Positions 33,211 to 42,239 of a stretch of DNA of 64,000 nucleotides are shown in pieces (the stretch's first letter is position 1; each line of letters opens with the position of its first letter). The stretch comes from Pseudomonas sp. LBUM920. Lineage in GTDB: Bacteria; Pseudomonadota; Gammaproteobacteria; Pseudomonadales; Pseudomonadaceae. The notes beneath the pieces are model-generated. The model had not been told where the DNA came from. It saw only the letters and a program-made list of their open reading frames with translations, and searched no databases. The stretch is from positions 1,779,501 through 1,843,500 of the forward strand of contig NZ_CP027762.1 of the NCBI RefSeq assembly GCF_003852315.1. The letters are read 5' to 3'. The position numbers and the translations under genes were made by a program.

Positions 33211-33309
33211 GGTCTTGCTCCTCATAAGTCATCGAGCAGCTATGATGATTAGCAACTGGCTGGCGATAAATAAGCGTCTTGGCGTGGGTGTTGTTACTGG
33301 GAGTAGGGA

Positions 33310-34206
33310 ATGATGGACCGTCTTTCAAGCATGCATGCCTTTGTGATGGCCGCCGAGTTGGGCTCCTACGCCCGCGCCGCCGAGCGCTTGAACCTGTCCG
33401 CGCAAATGGTTGCCAAGCATGTTGCCGCCCTGGAGCAACGCCTCGGCGCGCGCTTGCTCAACCGCACCACGCGTCGGCAAAGCCTGACGGAGCTGGGGCA
33501 CGCGTACTACGAACGCTGCAAACATATCCTGACGGAGGCCGAGGCTGCCGATTCGCTCGCCCAGATCATGAATGACACGCCGCGCGGCAAGCTGAGAGTC
33601 ACCGCCCCGGTCACCTTCGGTTCCTACAGCCTGATGCCGCTGATTACCGCGTTTTTGCGTGACAACCCGGACGTAGAAATTGACCTGCACCTGACGGATC
33701 GTTTCGTCGACCTGGTGGAGGAAGGCTATGAAGCGGCGTTCCGTATCGGCCCTTTGGCCACCACCGGTTTAACGGCCCGGCCCTTGGCACCTTATCGCTT
33801 GGTGGTGTGTGCGGCGCCGGCGTATCTGGCGGTGCGAGGGACGCCACAGTGCCCGGCAGACCTGGCGCAACATGAATGCCTGGGCTACGCCTTTTGGTCA
33901 CGCCCGGCGGACCGTGAATGGGTCTTCCACCAGGGCGCGACGCCCTACGCGGTGCAGGTCGCCAGCCGCCTTCAAATCAACGAAAGCCGGGCATTGATGT
34001 CGGCGGCACTGGATGGCTTCGGCATCGTGCTGGGCGCCGAAGACTTCCTGCGTCCGGCCTTGGCCCGGGGCGAGTTGGTGCGGGTACTGCCGGCATTTGA
34101 GGCGCCCAGCCGCCCCATGCACTTGGTTTACACCGCCAACCGACAGCGCACCGCCAAGTTGCGGCGGTTTGTCGAGGCGGTGCTGGCACGCTTCGGCCAG
34201 GCGTGA
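33310..34206 (+). CDS. LysR-family transcriptional regulator
   Basis: The 298-aa protein has the LysR winged helix-turn-helix in residues 4-62 (SSMHAFVMAAELGSYARAAERLNLSAQMVAKHVAALEQRLGARLLNRTTR) and a periplasmic-binding-like effector domain (about 90-295) with VTFGSYSLMPLI and GYEAAFRIGPL. It likely controls the divergent oxidoreductase gene. It resembles the DNA-binding group that includes the gene at 42860 (both read LLxRTTRxQSLTE), so the two may be paralogues. Confidence 0.92.
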   Translation: MMDRLSSMHAFVMAAELGSYARAAERLNLSAQMVAKHVAALEQRLGARLLNRTTRRQSLTELGHAYYERCKHILTEAEAADSLAQIMNDTPRGKLRVTAPVTFGSYSLMPLITAFLRDNPDVEIDLHLTDRFVDLVEEGYEAAFRIGPLATTGLTARPLAPYRLVVCAAPAYLAVRGTPQCPADLAQHECLGYAFWSRPADREWVFHQGATPYAVQVASRLQINESRALMSAALDGFGIVLGAEDFLRPALARGELVRVLPAFEAPSRPMHLVYTANRQRTAKLRRFVEAVLARFGQA

Positions 34207-34210
34207 GGGC

Positions 34211-35059
34211 TCAAATGTGGAAGCCCTGTTTTACCTGCGCATACAGATGCAGGGCCAGTGCATTGCTGCTATCGCACAGCAGGTACAGATGATGCACCGG
34301 CAGTGGGGGTAACTCGAACCCTGCAACCTTTTGCGTCAGCCCGCTGCCCATGCGGCTTTCTTCGATCAACCCCACCGCCACGCCGCTGCGGATACAGGCC
34401 TCGACCGCCGTGGAATTGGGGCTCTCCAGCAATACCCGGTGGTAAATCCCGTGATCCTTCAGCGCCTGCAACGCCGCCGCACGGTACGGGCAGCCAGCGA
34501 CCGGCACGGTGATCGGCAGCGCCGCATTCGGCGCGCAACTGAAGCCCTCGGCCGCCACCCACAACGGCTGCACTGGCCCCAGGCGTTCGCCCTGAGCCAG
34601 CGGTTGTGCGCTGACGGTGATGGCCAGGTCGAGCTGATTGGCCATAAACATATTCAGCAGTTCACCGCTGGTGCGCGCTTCGACTTCCAGCTCCAGCAAG
34701 GGGTTGTCGGCGATCAAGCGCGGCAAAAACGCCTGCATGAACGCCGGCGCATAGGTATCGGGAATGCCCAGACGAATCTTGCCCTGCATGCGCTGTGGCA
34801 TCAGCGCGATCAGCAGGCGGTCATGGCTCTTGAGAAACTCGGTGGTTTCGCCGAGCAGTTTCTGACCATACAGGGTCAGCTCCACGCCCTGGTTGCTGCG
34901 GCTGAACAGGCGCTGGCCGATTTGCTCCTCAAGCTTTTGAATTTGTGTGGTCACGGTCGATGCGCTGCGGTGCACATGCTCGGCCGCTTCGTTGAAGCGC
35001 CGAAAGCGCGCCACGGCGTGAAAAGTGCGTAACAAGTCGATGTTCAGTTGTTTGGCCAT
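34211..35059 (-). CDS. LysR-family transcriptional regulator
   Basis: The 282-aa protein has an N-terminal helix-turn-helix (LNIDLLRTFHAVARFRRFNEAAEHVHRSASTVTTQIQKLEEQIGQRLFSRSNQG) and an effector domain with IRLGIPDTYAPAFMQAFLP. It ends four bases from the convergent LysR gene and diverges from the EamA transporter 98 bases away, which is its probable target. Confidence 0.92.
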   Translation of the reverse strand: MAKQLNIDLLRTFHAVARFRRFNEAAEHVHRSASTVTTQIQKLEEQIGQRLFSRSNQGVELTLYGQKLLGETTEFLKSHDRLLIALMPQRMQGKIRLGIPDTYAPAFMQAFLPRLIADNPLLELEVEARTSGELLNMFMANQLDLAITVSAQPLAQGERLGPVQPLWVAAEGFSCAPNAALPITVPVAGCPYRAAALQALKDHGIYHRVLLESPNSTAVEACIRSGVAVGLIEESRMGSGLTQKVAGFELPPLPVHHLYLLCDSSNALALHLYAQVKQGFHI

Positions 35060-35157
35060 GATTCCACTATTACGAATTTATGGTGCAGGTAATTCAAATA
35101 TACAGAAGCATGCGCGGCCTTTAGCCTTTGAGTCAACGTGCACTGACGAGAGGCCTC

Positions 35158-36057
35158 ATGACGCGATCAACCTTGAAACGGCTGCTGTTGCAGGTGGCGT
35201 TTGTGCTGTCCTGGAGCTCCGGCTACATCGGCGCCAAGTTGGGTACGCAAGGCAGCGGGGCATTCAACCTGCTGTTCTGGCGCTTCTTGCTGGTGTCGGT
35301 GTGCCTGGGGCTGTTTTTGAACGTGAAGCTGTTGAAGGTGACCTGGGCTCAGATTCGCCATTACGCCGTGATCGGCTTTCTCTCGCAGTTCCTCTACCTG
35401 AGCTGCCTGTATGTGGCGATCCAAAACGGATTGCCGCCCGGCATTGCGGCCATCATCGCGGCGCTGCAGCCGTTGATGACGGCGGCATTGTCGACCGGCA
35501 GCGCTGCCGAGCGCAGCGGTGGCTGGCAGTGGGTCGGGTTGATGATCAGCTTTGCCGGGGTCTCCATCGTAATCGCCGGGCAGTACAGCAGTGGCGGGCA
35601 GAGCGTCGGCTTTGTCATGTACTTGTTGCCACTGGCCGCAGCGCTGGGGCTGACACTGGCGACCTTGTACGAGCGCCGGGCCGCGCAGCGCCAGGACGCG
35701 GGGTTGGTGTTGCCGCTGTTCATCCAGTCGTTGCTCACGCTGATCGGCTTTTCCGGCGCCGTGCTCTATACCGGCACCTTCAGTGTTCCTCATGACTCGG
35801 ACGTGTTGATCTCTATCGCCTGGCTGACGGTGTTTTCCACATTCGTCGCGTATTTGAGCTTGTGGATGTTGTTGCGGGTAATGACAGCGACCCACGTGGC
35901 AGCGCTGGTCTATCTGGAGCCACCGGTCACCCTGGTGTGGGCGGCGTTGATGTTTGGCGATGCGATCCAGGGCTCAACCTACGCCGGCATTGCAGTGGTG
36001 GTGGCGGGGCTGGTGCTGGTGCGTCTGAAACAACCGACCGTCGCCTGTGCTTCCTGA
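35158..36057 (+). CDS. DMT-family transporter (EamA domains)
   Basis: The 299-aa protein has ten membrane segments in two EamA repeats (AFVLSWSSGYIGAKLGTQGSGAFNLLFWRFLLV in the first, VFSTFVAYLSLWMLLRVMTATHVAALVYLEPPVTLVWAALMFGD in the second). Members export amino acids and other metabolites. ATG 35158 is used; the frame is open to a TTG at 35128. It is divergent from a LysR gene, a common exporter/regulator pair. Confidence 0.9.
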   Translation: MTRSTLKRLLLQVAFVLSWSSGYIGAKLGTQGSGAFNLLFWRFLLVSVCLGLFLNVKLLKVTWAQIRHYAVIGFLSQFLYLSCLYVAIQNGLPPGIAAIIAALQPLMTAALSTGSAAERSGGWQWVGLMISFAGVSIVIAGQYSSGGQSVGFVMYLLPLAAALGLTLATLYERRAAQRQDAGLVLPLFIQSLLTLIGFSGAVLYTGTFSVPHDSDVLISIAWLTVFSTFVAYLSLWMLLRVMTATHVAALVYLEPPVTLVWAALMFGDAIQGSTYAGIAVVVAGLVLVRLKQPTVACAS

Positions 36058-36188
36058 GGTCCGCAGGTTCAGCAAGCCGACAGACATCACCTGTTAAAAA
36101 GAACCCATAGCCAAGCAGGAGCGCGGCTGAAACATGGGGGCATTTTTTACTGGTGCAGGTGCTGGGCGTACGCGCCCGAGGATTTTGT

Positions 36189-36518
36189 ATGTTGCTACGT
36201 TATGCGGCATTGGCGGCAGTTGTCGTCGCAGCGTCCGGGTGTGTGCAAGAGCGTGTGGTGCATGAGCGCGGGCCGGTACAGCGTGAGTATGTCGAAGTGG
36301 TCGCGCCGCAACCGCCACCGGTTCAGGTGATCGAGGTCGAACCGGCTCCGCGCTACGGTTATGTCTGGTCACGCGGCTACTGGCGCTGGGCCGGCGGGCG
36401 ATACGTCGCGGTGCATGGCCATTGGGAGCAAGTGCGCGAAGGCTATCGTTATGTGCATCCGCATTGGGTGCAGCGCAATGACGGTTACCACTGGCAGGGC
36501 GGTGGCTGGGTTCGCTGA
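36189..36518 (+). CDS. YXWGXW-type repeat lipoprotein
   Basis: The 109-aa protein has a lipoprotein signal (YAALAAVVVAASGC) and a Trp/Tyr/Gly/His-rich mature part with YGYVWSRGYWRWAGGRYVAVHGHWEQV and HPHWVQRNDGYHWQGGGWVR, the YXWGXW repeat layout. Such proteins are envelope-located with unknown role. It follows the EamA gene by about 130 bases on the same strand. Confidence 0.75.
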   Translation: MLLRYAALAAVVVAASGCVQERVVHERGPVQREYVEVVAPQPPPVQVIEVEPAPRYGYVWSRGYWRWAGGRYVAVHGHWEQVREGYRYVHPHWVQRNDGYHWQGGGWVR

Positions 36519-36573
36519 ACCCTGGCCGAACGCCTGGCCGCAGGCGTGAGCGGGTTCGCGCCTGCAAAAAACA

Positions 36574-36948
36574 CTAGGTCGGCTTTTGGGTACCCAGCAG
36601 CCGAACCTCCCGCAGCAACGCGGCACCGAGCTGATCGGTGCCCAATTCCTTGTAGCCCACCGCCTTGATCTCGCCGTTTTCTTCGGCCTGGATGATGATC
36701 ACCGGCGTTTCCTTGCCGGTGGCTTCGTCCACATGCAGGGCGTACTGGGGAATATCCAGCTTGATCGGCGTGCCCGCTGCCTTGCCTTGCACATTGATCA
36801 GGAACGCCGCGCAGCCAGTGTCGACATCCACACTGGTGGCGGGGCGGCCGCTGACGAAGCAGGTTTGCGGCAGGTCGGGCCAGGCGATGGTGTCGGCCAG
36901 GGTAAAGGTCGGCGTCAGGGCCAAGGCTGCGAGCAAAAGCGTGCGCAC
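36574..36948 (-). CDS. periplasmic protein of unknown function
   Basis: Starting at GTG 36948 (read as MRTLLLAALALTPTFTLADT) the 124-aa product has a clear signal peptide cleaved after TLA. The mature domain has two cysteines that could pair (QTCFVSGRP, DTGCAAF) and is beta-rich. A longer frame from 36999 would put 17 charged residues before the signal and is less likely. Family unknown to me. Confidence 0.65.
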   Translation of the reverse strand: MRTLLLAALALTPTFTLADTIAWPDLPQTCFVSGRPATSVDVDTGCAAFLINVQGKAAGTPIKLDIPQYALHVDEATGKETPVIIIQAEENGEIKAVGYKELGTDQLGAALLREVRLLGTQKPT

Positions 36949-37016
36949 GTTGGGTTTCTCTCGATCAAGGGTAGAGGCGGTTTTTACCAAAGCCCGCAAT
37001 TCACTGCAACGCTGCC

Positions 37017-37412
37017 TCAGGTCAGGCGTTTCATCCCGGTGGCCTTGGCCGCGTTGAGGTCAAAGGTGGCGGTGTATTCACAGCCTGCCGCATGGGCACA
37101 GCGCTCTATCAGGTAGTCGGCAAACTCGGCTTTGCCTGCCGTGAATCGTCGCAGCGCCTGCCAGATGATCTCGGCATGTTCGACGGTCAATTCACGCGTA
37201 CGCAGCAGCGTCTCCAAAACCGTCACCACGTCACTCTTGGCCGATTGGTAGCAGCTTTGTAACACCCATACCAGTTCCACCACGCACACCAGGCTGACAA
37301 AACCCGGCGAAAGCGTGGTGAGCGATTCGATCAGCTCGGACGCCTTCGGGGATTGAACGGGATCATCCTGGGTGACATACCGCACCAGCACATTGGTATC
37401 CAGGCCGATCAT
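37017..37412 (-). CDS. vapC: PIN-domain ribonuclease toxin (VapC family)
   Basis: The 131-aa protein has the PIN-domain acidic set: Asp5 (MIGLDTNVLVRY), Glu46 (VCVVELVWVL), Asp99 (AEFADYLIER) and Asp118 (TATFDLNA), which bind Mg or Mn for RNA cleavage. It overlaps the upstream antitoxin gene by four bases, the standard type II toxin-antitoxin layout. Confidence 0.9.
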   Translation of the reverse strand: MIGLDTNVLVRYVTQDDPVQSPKASELIESLTTLSPGFVSLVCVVELVWVLQSCYQSAKSDVVTVLETLLRTRELTVEHAEIIWQALRRFTAGKAEFADYLIERCAHAAGCEYTATFDLNAAKATGMKRLT

Positions 37413-37651
37413 TGCGCTTTTGCTCCCTGCGCAGCGATGGCGCGGTTCATGTCGTCAATCGACACGGCCTGGGCGGGCTTGCGGATCAACCCCTTGAGGT
37501 CCTGAACGGTTTTGCTCGCGGCGATGATGGAAAACTTGCCGTCTTCCGTTTCGACAAATTCAACCCGGTCGCCGGTTTCCAGGCCGAGTGCGGTCCTGAC
37601 TTGGACAGGAATGGTGATTTGCCCTTTTGAAGTAAGTGTGGCGGTCGCCAT
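37409..37651 (-). CDS. vapB: AbrB/MazE-type antitoxin (VapB-like)
   Basis: From ATG 37651 the 80-aa protein begins MATATLTSKGQITIPVQVRT, a swapped-hairpin AbrB/MazE/SpoVT DNA-binding domain (TSKGQITIP), and has a C-terminal toxin-binding tail (LIRKPAQAVSIDDMNRAIAAQG). An ATG at 37666 adds five residues and also has a good ribosome binding site. It should neutralise the PIN toxin and repress its own promoter through the palindrome just upstream. Confidence 0.88.
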   Translation of the reverse strand: MATATLTSKGQITIPVQVRTALGLETGDRVEFVETEDGKFSIIAASKTVQDLKGLIRKPAQAVSIDDMNRAIAAQGAKAQ

Positions 37652-37675
37652 AGTGAAGATCTCCATCGTAATGTT

Positions 37676-37693
37676 CCTTACCCTAAGGTAAGG
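37676..37693 (-). promoter_or_regulatory. operator palindrome upstream of the toxin-antitoxin genes
   Basis: CCTTACC-CTAA-GGTAAGG is a perfect 7-bp inverted repeat 25 bases before the antitoxin start. Position and symmetry suit binding of the AbrB-type antitoxin alone or with VapC for autorepression. Confidence 0.7.
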
Positions 37694-37821
37694 ATTGATG
37701 AAGGACAAGATCCGTTGGTCCATAGGTCGCTCTGCTGGTAGGCGTGGGTGGGAACAGGTAAAACCCTAGTTCGAAGTTTTCACGTTCACACGCTTTTTAG
37801 AGCCCCCAAGAGATACAAGCT

Positions 37822-38214
37822 ATGACCGACCGCCACCGCATCATCCCGCCCGCCATGCAACTCATCGTAGAGCGCGCGGGCTACGTGCCTGCCGTAAAAG
37901 TTGGCAACACTTTGTATTGCGCAGGCCAGGTCGGCCGCACGCCGGAATTGGCCGTGATAGAAGACCCCGAGGCGCAATTCATCGCCGCCTGGGAGAACCT
38001 GCGGCAAGTATTGGAGGAGGGCGGCTGCCGTTTTGAAGACGTGGTCGACATGACCACGTATCACGTTGATATGAGCCAGCACATGGCGGTTTTTCGCGAG
38101 GTGAAAAACCGCCTGTTCCCACGCGGGCATTGCGCCTGGACGACCATCGGCGTGACAGAACTGGCGCATCCCGGGTTACTGGTGGAAATCAAATGTGTGG
38201 CGGTACAGCGCTAA
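37822..38214 (+). CDS. RidA family protein
   Basis: The 130-aa protein has the RidA/YjgF/UK114 pattern (VPAVKVGNTLYCAGQVGRTPE, AQFIAAWENLRQVLEEGGCRFEDVVDMTTYHVDM, CAWTTIGVTELAHPGLLVEIKCVA). RidA-like trimers hydrolyse reactive enamine/imine intermediates. GVTELAHP differs from the canonical RVEV(A) loop, so it is probably a Rid2-7 type rather than RidA itself. Its end converges on ppnN, one base apart. Confidence 0.87.
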   Translation: MTDRHRIIPPAMQLIVERAGYVPAVKVGNTLYCAGQVGRTPELAVIEDPEAQFIAAWENLRQVLEEGGCRFEDVVDMTTYHVDMSQHMAVFREVKNRLFPRGHCAWTTIGVTELAHPGLLVEIKCVAVQR

Positions 38215-38215
38215 T

Positions 38216-39589
38216 TCACTGCACCACGCGATAGCACGGCACATACGCGGCACCGCCCGGCAGCTTCATGCGGTGCTGGGCGACAAACGCCTGTAGCAGC
38301 TCGTCCAGCGGTTTCATGATGGCCGGGTCGCCGTGGATTTCGTACGGGCCGTGCTGCTCGATCAGGCGAATGCCCTTGTCCTTGACGTTACCGGCCACGA
38401 TCCCCGAGAACGCACGGCGCAGGTTGGCGGCCAGTTCGTGGGGCGCCAGGGCGTGGCTCAGTTGCAGGCTGGCCATGTTTTCGTGGGTCGGGTCGAATGG
38501 GCGCTGGAAGCCTTCGTCGATCTTCAGCAGCCAGTTGAAGTGGAAGGCGTCGTTGCGCTCGCGGCGGAACTGCTTCACGGCCTTGAGCCCGGCCGTCATC
38601 TGGCGCGCCACTTCCGCTGGGTCGTCGATGATGATCTGGTAGTGCGCCTGCGCCGCTTCGCCGAGGGTGGCACCGACGAAGGCATGCAGTTGTTGCAGGT
38701 ACGGCGCCGCATGTTTCGGCCCGGTGAGGATGACCGGGAACGGCACGTCGCGGTTGTCCGGGTGCATCAGGATGCCCAGCAGGTACAGGAACTCTTCAGC
38801 CGTGCCGGCGCCGCCCGGGAAGATGATGATGCCGTGGCCGACGCGCACGAAGGCTTCCAGGCGTTTTTCGATGTCCGGCAAAATCACCAGCTCGTTAACG
38901 ATCGGGTTTGGCGCTTCGGCAGCGATGATGCCCGGCTCGGTCAGGCCCAGGTAGCGGCCGCCGGTGATGCGCTGTTTGGCGTGGGAAATGGTCGCGCCCT
39001 TCATCGGACCTTTCATCACGCCAGGGCCGCAGCCGGTGCACACGTCGAGGCTGCGCAGGCCCAGTTCGTGGCCGACTTTCTTGGTGTATTTGTATTCTTC
39101 GGTATTGATCGAGTGGCCGCCCCAACACACCACGATTTTCGGCTCGACACCCGGGCGCAGCGTACGGGCGTTGCGCAGCAGGTGGAACACGTAGTCGGTG
39201 ATGCCCTGGGAATTGCTCAGGTCGATGCGCTGGCTGTCCAGCTCGTTCTCGGTGTAGACGATGTCGCGCAGGGCGCTGAACAGCATTTCGCGGGTGCTGG
39301 CGATCATTTCGCCGTCGACGAAGGCGTCGGCCGGCGCATTCAACAGTTCCAGGCGTACGCCGCGATCCTGTTGATGGATACGCACTTCAAAGTCTTTATA
39401 GGCGTCGAGGATGGTCTTGGCGTTGTCGATGTGCGCGCCGGTGTTAAGGATGGCCAAAGCGCACTGGCGGAACAACGTGTAGATGCTGCCGGTACCGGCT
39501 TCGCTCAGTTGCTGGACTTCACGCTGGGACAGGGTTTCGAGGCTGCCCTTGGGGCTGACGGAGGCATTGATGACTTGACGTTGGGGCAT
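38216..39589 (-). CDS. ppnN: pyrimidine/purine-5'-nucleotide nucleosidase (YgdH/PpnN)
   Basis: The 457-aa protein hydrolyses nucleoside monophosphates to base and ribose-5-phosphate; in E. coli PpnN is a (p)ppGpp target. It has the LOG-fold core VCWGGHSINTEEYKYTKKVGHELGLRSLDVCTGCGPGVMKGPMKGA and IIFPGGAGTAEEFLYLLG, plus the extra N- and C-terminal domains of PpnN. ATG 39589 (MPQRQVINASVSPKGSLETL) is used; the longer frame upstream is Arg/Trp-rich and unlikely. Confidence 0.92.
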   Translation of the reverse strand: MPQRQVINASVSPKGSLETLSQREVQQLSEAGTGSIYTLFRQCALAILNTGAHIDNAKTILDAYKDFEVRIHQQDRGVRLELLNAPADAFVDGEMIASTREMLFSALRDIVYTENELDSQRIDLSNSQGITDYVFHLLRNARTLRPGVEPKIVVCWGGHSINTEEYKYTKKVGHELGLRSLDVCTGCGPGVMKGPMKGATISHAKQRITGGRYLGLTEPGIIAAEAPNPIVNELVILPDIEKRLEAFVRVGHGIIIFPGGAGTAEEFLYLLGILMHPDNRDVPFPVILTGPKHAAPYLQQLHAFVGATLGEAAQAHYQIIIDDPAEVARQMTAGLKAVKQFRRERNDAFHFNWLLKIDEGFQRPFDPTHENMASLQLSHALAPHELAANLRRAFSGIVAGNVKDKGIRLIEQHGPYEIHGDPAIMKPLDELLQAFVAQHRMKLPGGAAYVPCYRVVQ

Positions 39590-39738
39590 TCTGATTCCTT
39601 GAAAGCACAGCCACCGCACCCGCCAGGGGTGGCGATGGCTGGAGAATGGTGAGCGCCGAACTCGGTCGCACGAGACGCACAGTTTGGCAGGCATGAGGCC
39701 GTGCGCAAACTCCGTCCAGCACCATCATGCCGCAGAAC

Positions 39739-40563
39739 TTACTGAATCAGCTTCCAGTTTTTGTAGAAAACCCGACGCAGGGTGAACACCAGCCCGGCAA
39801 AGCCCGAGATCACGGCGTTGAGCACGGAGGGCAGCAAGGTCGGCCGCACAATATCGATGAACAGGCAGTAACGCTTGGCGTCGTTCTTGTTGAAGGACGC
39901 GTGCATCAGCGTGTCATCGAAGATAAACAGCGGGTCGTCGTGCCAATAATGCTTGTGTTTGCCCACCTGGATGTAAACACCCTCGTGGTGCGGCGCCGGC
40001 GCCATGTTGTAGAGCACTCGGAACATCATGCGCAGCGGGCCGAAGTGGAACGACGTCGAGCGGTTTTCGTTGAACACCGACACCCCGATGGTCTTCACGA
40101 ACGGCAGTTTTTTGCGCAGCTGCGGGATGTCCAGCGTGGTTTCGATCGGGCGGCCGTACCATTGGAAAAACAACATGCCGCGCTTTTTCTCGGCCATGCG
40201 TTCGTCCAGGTAACCGATGATTTCGTCCTTGTGGGCCATGGCGTCGTCGATTACCTGCTGCAGGTCTTCACGCCAGGCGGGCGGCAGGTCGTTCATGGTG
40301 TAGACGTGGCGGTTGCGCAGGCTGAACAGGTCGAACAGGGTATTGAACGGCGCCAATATCCACGTGTTGCGGCCGTTGCCGACGAAGTATTTCTTGATCG
40401 TGTCGCGGTCGTACAGGCCGTTGCGCAGGAAGTCATAAATGCCGCAGAACAGCACCAGCAACAGAAATACCAGGGTGGTGCGCGGGAAGCAGTACATGAA
40501 CAACAGAACGCCCAGCACCCAGGCGGCTGAGACCAGCTTTTTTTGAACAGCACTTTTACTCAT
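39739..40563 (-). CDS. lpxO: lipid A hydroxylase LpxO-like (aspartyl/asparaginyl beta-hydroxylase family)
   Basis: The 274-aa protein has two N-terminal membrane segments (VSAAWVLGVLLFMYCFP, TLVFLLLVLFCGIYDFL) and an aspartyl/asparaginyl beta-hydroxylase domain with the Fe/2-oxoglutarate residues in YWHDDPLFIFDDTLMHASFN and the Arg of AKRYCLFIDIVRP. LpxO 2-hydroxylates lipid A acyl chains at the inner membrane. Pseudomonas often has two LpxO paralogues, so which one this is stays open. GGAG precedes ATG 40563. Confidence 0.87.
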   Translation of the reverse strand: MSKSAVQKKLVSAAWVLGVLLFMYCFPRTTLVFLLLVLFCGIYDFLRNGLYDRDTIKKYFVGNGRNTWILAPFNTLFDLFSLRNRHVYTMNDLPPAWREDLQQVIDDAMAHKDEIIGYLDERMAEKKRGMLFFQWYGRPIETTLDIPQLRKKLPFVKTIGVSVFNENRSTSFHFGPLRMMFRVLYNMAPAPHHEGVYIQVGKHKHYWHDDPLFIFDDTLMHASFNKNDAKRYCLFIDIVRPTLLPSVLNAVISGFAGLVFTLRRVFYKNWKLIQ

Positions 40564-40836
40564 GAAGCGTGGCTCCGAACCTGAAACAAAGCGAAACAAT
40601 GTTGCCATGATAGTGGGTTCCGGCGGCGCTGGGCGTTTTAAATATTGCGAAATTGTGAAGGCCTGGCACAGTTTTTAACCCGCCCGGTGGCGTATCCGGC
40701 CTTTTGTTGATTGGATTTTGTAAACAGAAGATTTGCGACTATCGTGACGCTTCGGTTTTTTGGACGTCATAGACCGGTACGATTAAGTTGAATGGCCACC
40801 ATTGGCCTTCGGCACCTTGGAAGAGGCAGAAATTTT

Positions 40837-42030
40837 ATGATCATCAAACCGCGGGTTCGTGGCTTTATCTGTGTGACCGCTCACCCTGTTGGCTGTGAAG
40901 CGAACGTCAAAGAGCAGATCGACTACGTCACCCAGCATGGCGTCATCGAAGGCGGCCCAAAGAAGGTGCTGGTCCTCGGCGCCTCCACCGGTTACGGCCT
41001 GGCCGCGCGCATCAGTGCTGCGTTTGGCTGCGGCGCCGATACCCTGGGTGTGTTTTTTGAGAAAGAAGGCGAAGAAGGCAAGCTGAGCTCCGCCGGCTGG
41101 TACAACAGCGCAGCGTTCGAGAAGTTTGCCGTTGAAAAAGGCCTGTACGCCAAGAGCATCAACGGCGACGCGTTCTCCGACGAGATCAAGCGCCTGACCA
41201 TCGAAACCATCAAGAAAGATCTCGGCAAAATCGACCTGGTGGTGTACAGCCTGGCCGCGCCACGCCGTACCGACCCGCAAGGCGTGGTGCACACCTCCAC
41301 CCTCAAGCCGATCGGCAAGGCCGTGACCCTGCGCGGTATCAATACCGACAAAGGCGTTGTGGTCGATACCACGCTTGAGCCTGCGACCCAGGAAGAAATC
41401 GACGGCACCGTGAAAGTCATGGGCGGCGAAGACTGGCAGCTGTGGATCGACGCGCTGCGTGACGCCGACGTGCTGGCTGAAGGCGCCAAGACCACCGCCT
41501 TCACCTACCTTGGTGAAAAGCTGACCCAGGACATTTACTGGAACGGCTCCATCGGCGAAGCCAAGAAAGACCTCGACAAGAAAGTCCTGACCCTGCGCGA
41601 CAACCTTGCTGCACTCAAGGGCGACGCCCGTGTGTCGGTGCTCAAGGCGGTGGTCACCCAGGCCAGTTCGGCGATCCCGATCATGCCGCTGTACCTGTCG
41701 CTGCTGTTCAAAGTGATGAAAGAGCAGGGCACTCACGAAGGCTGCATCGAGCAGGTCTACGGCCTGTTCAAGGACAGCCTGTACGGCAAAGAGCCGAAGC
41801 TGGATGCCGACGGCCGCCTGCGTGCCGACCTGGCTGAGCTGGAGCCCAAAGTCCAGGACGCCGTGGCGGCGCTGTGGAACCAGGTGACTGACGACAACGT
41901 TAACGAAATCAGCGACTTTGCCGGTTACAAGGCTGAGTTCCTGCGTTTGTTCGGTTTTGAAATCGACGGCGTTGATTACGAAGCTGATGTGAATCCGACC
42001 GTGAAGATCAAAGGTCTGATCCAAGCCTAA
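40837..42030 (+). CDS. fabV: enoyl-[acyl-carrier-protein] reductase FabV
   Basis: The 397-aa enzyme reduces trans-2-enoyl-ACP/CoA with NADH in fatty acid synthesis. It has KVLVLGASTGYGLAARI (NAD-binding GxxxGxG-type, 43-59) and the FabV-specific Y-X8-K active site, Tyr234 and Lys243 (YWNGSIGEAK). Start ATG 40837 (MIIKPRVRGFICVTAHPVGC) with AAGAGG upstream. FabV is known to be insensitive to triclosan, giving Pseudomonas its intrinsic resistance. Confidence 0.96.
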   Translation: MIIKPRVRGFICVTAHPVGCEANVKEQIDYVTQHGVIEGGPKKVLVLGASTGYGLAARISAAFGCGADTLGVFFEKEGEEGKLSSAGWYNSAAFEKFAVEKGLYAKSINGDAFSDEIKRLTIETIKKDLGKIDLVVYSLAAPRRTDPQGVVHTSTLKPIGKAVTLRGINTDKGVVVDTTLEPATQEEIDGTVKVMGGEDWQLWIDALRDADVLAEGAKTTAFTYLGEKLTQDIYWNGSIGEAKKDLDKKVLTLRDNLAALKGDARVSVLKAVVTQASSAIPIMPLYLSLLFKVMKEQGTHEGCIEQVYGLFKDSLYGKEPKLDADGRLRADLAELEPKVQDAVAALWNQVTDDNVNEISDFAGYKAEFLRLFGFEIDGVDYEADVNPTVKIKGLIQA

Positions 42031-42040
42031 ACACGGTCCA

Positions 42041-42135
42041 AAATGTGGGAGCGGGCTTGCTCGCGAATGCGGTATGTCAGTATCAGATACAGGGGCTGAC
42101 ACTCCGCTTTCGCGAGCAAGAGCGCTCCCACATTT
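42041..42135. repeat. REPIN, paired REP hairpin (GCGGGCTTGCTCGCGAA type)
   Basis: Two inverted REP cores, GTGGGAGCGGGCTTGCTCGC and its near-complement GCGAGCAAGAGCGCTCCCAC, flank a middle of about 40 bases. It starts 10 bases after fabV. The same type recurs at 50016-50103. Confidence 0.88.
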
Positions 42136-42239
42136 GCTTTGTGTGAATTCAAAACCCTCCTACACGCCATCGGGCTCCCGCCACTGTCCTTAATCTGCCA
42201 GACTCCTGCGGCTATCAAGCCACGCTAACGGAGGATCTG